From NCBI GenBank assembly GCA_013115135.1, contig JABANP010000360.1, positions 1 through 54,599 of the forward strand: a stretch of DNA of 54,599 bases, given 5' to 3'. The notes beneath the pieces are model-generated. The model worked only from the letters and a program-made list of their open reading frames with translations, made no database searches and was not told the DNA's origin. The stretch's first letter is position 1. Every line of letters begins with the position of its first letter. The translations under genes were made by a program, and so were the position numbers. This document shows, in pieces, positions 52,146-54,599 of the stretch. Origin of the DNA: Perkinsus olseni. Its lineage: Eukaryota; Perkinsozoa; Perkinsida; Perkinsidae.

Positions 52146-54498
52146 CTGTGTGTGATGCAATTTCTCACTGTGATTATAGAATCATAATGACTCAGTTATT
52201 TTGTCCTGGCTTTCCTTGCCTACGCACTACGCGTGAATAACCGGATTGTCCTCCATCGCGATACAGCCGAGTAAGGGTGCGTGCATCGATTCAGCTGACC
52301 GCTTTTTACTCGTATACTTTTATCCTCACTTCTTGGGACCATTTTGTACCGCTTACGTATCATCGTTTCGAGTTTTGCGTAGCCCCTAAAATTGGGGAGC
52401 TCCTATGGCCCAACGCGTTGTATGCGTTAGTCGAAACTAGCGTATTACGACTTCGAGGGTTCTCGGTCCCTCGGTCGCATTTTTCGTCACTAACAATCAA
52501 GTGTCTTATTTCTTTCTCACGCTGTCTGGCTTCCCCACCCATGACCTACTGATCGAGTTTCCTTGCGTAGGTGAGTGCGATGCGTCATGGATCGTCCTGC
52601 ACCTTCACAGGAAGTAGTTGCGGATATCGAATAGTCCACCTCGTGTAACGAAGGGACTATTACTACTGTTGATGGACTAGGAGGAATACAAATCAGCTCA
52701 CCGCCTACCTGTCAACCCACTTTGCCCGCCACGACGATCCCTTTCGTCAGCGACGTGATCTTGATCGACGATTTGCGAAGTCGACTCATCTGATCGCAGG
52801 AACGCATCACCCAGCTGCTGCGCGAGGTAATACAACAGTGAGGGATGAGGATATTCGGCCCGTCGAATTCCAGAGGCGTCGGAAAGGTTCTCAGATAGCC
52901 GCCCTGACGTTGAACCAACTTCAGTTCGCGGAGGATACTCGAGAACGTCATTAACCTCGATTTATCGTCACAACACAACACTTTGACTTCCTCATGCGAG
53001 TAAACTGACGATTACCACAATTCCCTCAGCTGCGTAAGGCGTTATCAATTCGATATAGTTTCCCTCATATTCTCCGTAAATTTGATGTACCACCTCGTGT
53101 GTCAACGCTGTGTAGTGCAAGGTATCATTATCGGACTCTCGAGTAGCATCTTTAAACCTCCGAAGCGATGCATTCTGTCCCGACTTGGCTATTGATAGTC
53201 GCTTTAGCGGTGACGCCTCTCAACCTCCTTCTGTGAAATGAAGAAATCAAGTTCATGAGGGTGGAGGCAGCCCGACATCAATCGGGCGAGTACATGTGTA
53301 AAACATAACGTGTATCTACAAGGAGAAAGCGGGTCCCTATCTCGAGGTGAGTTACAGAATACGCCTCTGGACGGGTATGGAGGATATGGGGTTAAGCGCA
53401 AGAGGCGTCACGAGAGAAAGGCTGGCCATCATAGATACTGTTAGACTTCTATCACCAAGCATAGCCTGTGACCTCTTTTCCTCTATCTCCAGAGACTTGC
53501 GCAGTACCTCTCAGTGCCAATTCATTCACCACCCCTCCTGTCCCGGTAACTCCAGTCGACAAGCCCCAGTGAAGGGAACGTCTCAGGGATTCATCTGATC
53601 GGCTCCTCTACACGGTGCACTGCAGAGTCGTGGCCCCATGTGCTGCGGGAAAATATGTTCGATACTTTGAGGAGTAACCTATCCGATAGGTTCCGATAGG
53701 TGCTGATAGGTCCTATCGCAGCGCAGAACCCGTCGGAGCAAAGCAATTGACCACTTTGAAGGCACTCTTTCGACAGCAGTTCCGTGGACATTGGGATTCG
53801 CTGAGAGTGAGGACCATGCGGATAACGTTAGCAACATTATGGTGTCACATGATATTGAATGGCTGATGCCTCCGGGAGTGGTATCTCGAGTCGGGTACAT
53901 GGTCACGGATCGCCGTCCATCACGTTCCGACCACGTTCCGCATCACGTCCTCAGACCACGTTCCGACCACGTTCCGGACCACGTCTCGAACCACGTCTCG
54001 ACCAGGTTCGACCAGGTCCCGACCACGTCCTGACCACGTCCTGACCACGTCCTGACCACGTCCTGACCACGTCCCGGGCCACTGTCCTCGACCAGGACCC
54101 AGGGCTTTCCCCGTATATTTTGCCACATTAACTCATCGGCACGGGTCTGTACTGAGCTCATAGTCCCGTTTCTCCTCTGCATTTAATGCAGTGCATTACG
54201 TCACGAACAATAACCATGCATTTCCTCCTCCCTCGGGTCTCGGGAACCGTTTTTTCACTGAAAACGTCAGTGATGTCGCGACTTGAGGCGCCAAGCACGC
54301 GCGTGCGAGTTGGTTTGATCGAACACTGTATAGCTGAAACCAGAGCAAATCTTTTGAGTTTCCCACATCGACGAAGTCAGCGAAGTTGCCTCCCCTGAAC
54401 TACAATGAGGTGGATCGTGCGATTGAAACCTCCCGATGAGACTCTCATGAGAGGGCTTTTCCTCATTTAGCTCTGCCCATTCGTCCCTTCTTTTCTTG
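52146..54498. repeat. Remainder of tandem unit E, indel-rich
   Basis: Continues the unit E spacer where the DIRS element interrupted it. It aligns with unit B from about 36572 to 38881, with very frequent small indels. It includes the copy-5-like relic (53168-53410), the 12-bp minisatellite (about 53925-54100) and the shared palindromic insertion (54177-54197). No coding gene. Confidence 0.82.
53925..54100. repeat. 12-bp minisatellite, unit E
   Basis: Shortened and degraded version of the unit A minisatellite, with many copies reduced to 11 bp (TTCCGACCACG). Confidence 0.8.
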
Positions 54499-54599
54499 AT
54501 GAGAGCAAACTGCTGACCTACTCTGGCTACTAGTCGCTCAGGCTCTTGGTCAATCACGGTGGCTCAGGACGCTGGCAAGGTTCACGAGAACAGAGATTT
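54499..54599 (+). pseudogene. Unit F: start of another secreted-family gene
   Basis: Matches the first 100 bp of the unit B gene (ATGAGA...CTCTGGCTACTAGTCGCTCAGGCT...) but with several indels that break the frame. It continues past the window edge. The array therefore has at least one further unit. Confidence 0.75.

Overview
The window looks like nuclear DNA of a protist. I would guess a perkinsozoan alveolate (Perkinsus-like), but that is inference. It has spliceosomal genes with very small GT-AG introns (mostly 43-75 bp), a lineage-specific family of small secreted proteins, an apparent centriolar (rotatin-like) gene, and non-LTR, LTR, DIRS-order, hAT and TA-flanked transposon remains. Nothing looks bacterial or organellar.

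Layout. 1-624 is the RNase H end of a non-LTR element (minus). 2.0-15 kb alternates secreted-family genes (copy 1 at 2040, copy 2 at 6861, copy 3 at 13115) with two complete seven-exon M17 aminopeptidase genes of NPEPL1 type (4033-6005 and 8964-11366, minus) and two inverted aminopeptidase relics (about 12.67 and 14.64 kb). 15.4-21.5 kb is a multi-exon rotatin-like gene (minus). Copies 4 and 5 of the secreted family lie at 22702 and 27740, separated by transposon-rich DNA including a 1,007-bp non-autonomous hAT-like element with an 8-bp target duplication. A 740-bp TA-flanked element sits at 29898-30637.

From 31970 to the end there is a tandem array of about 3.46-kb units. Each unit has a derived secreted-family gene, a relic of a copy-5-like gene, and a 12-bp minisatellite. 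One unit start is joined to an LTR-retroelement fragment (gag plus protease, with an A AAA AAC frameshift site), and another unit holds a 5.5-kb DIRS/Ngaro-type element with split direct repeats and a tyrosine recombinase. The right part of the window (about 43.3 kb onward) is full of single-base indels relative to its paralogues, so frames there should not be trusted.

The main discovery is a class of very small palindromic insertions of constant geometry. At about 29 loci a 7-nt sequence X is followed by one arbitrary base, the reverse complement of X (7 nt), and then X again minus its first base (6 nt), a net gain of exactly 14 bp. Seventeen copies are perfect in all 13 constrained positions, where random sequence of this size would give roughly 0.002. 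Paralogous copies provide the unfilled sites: four comparisons are clean, with exactly 14 bp extra (6762, 27560, 35702, 37610); two more (27459, 38199) carry one substitution. The insertions occur in both orientations, at unrelated target sequences, and in dead transposons, 5-prime leaders and one coding region, where they cause a frameshift. I know of no named element with this structure.
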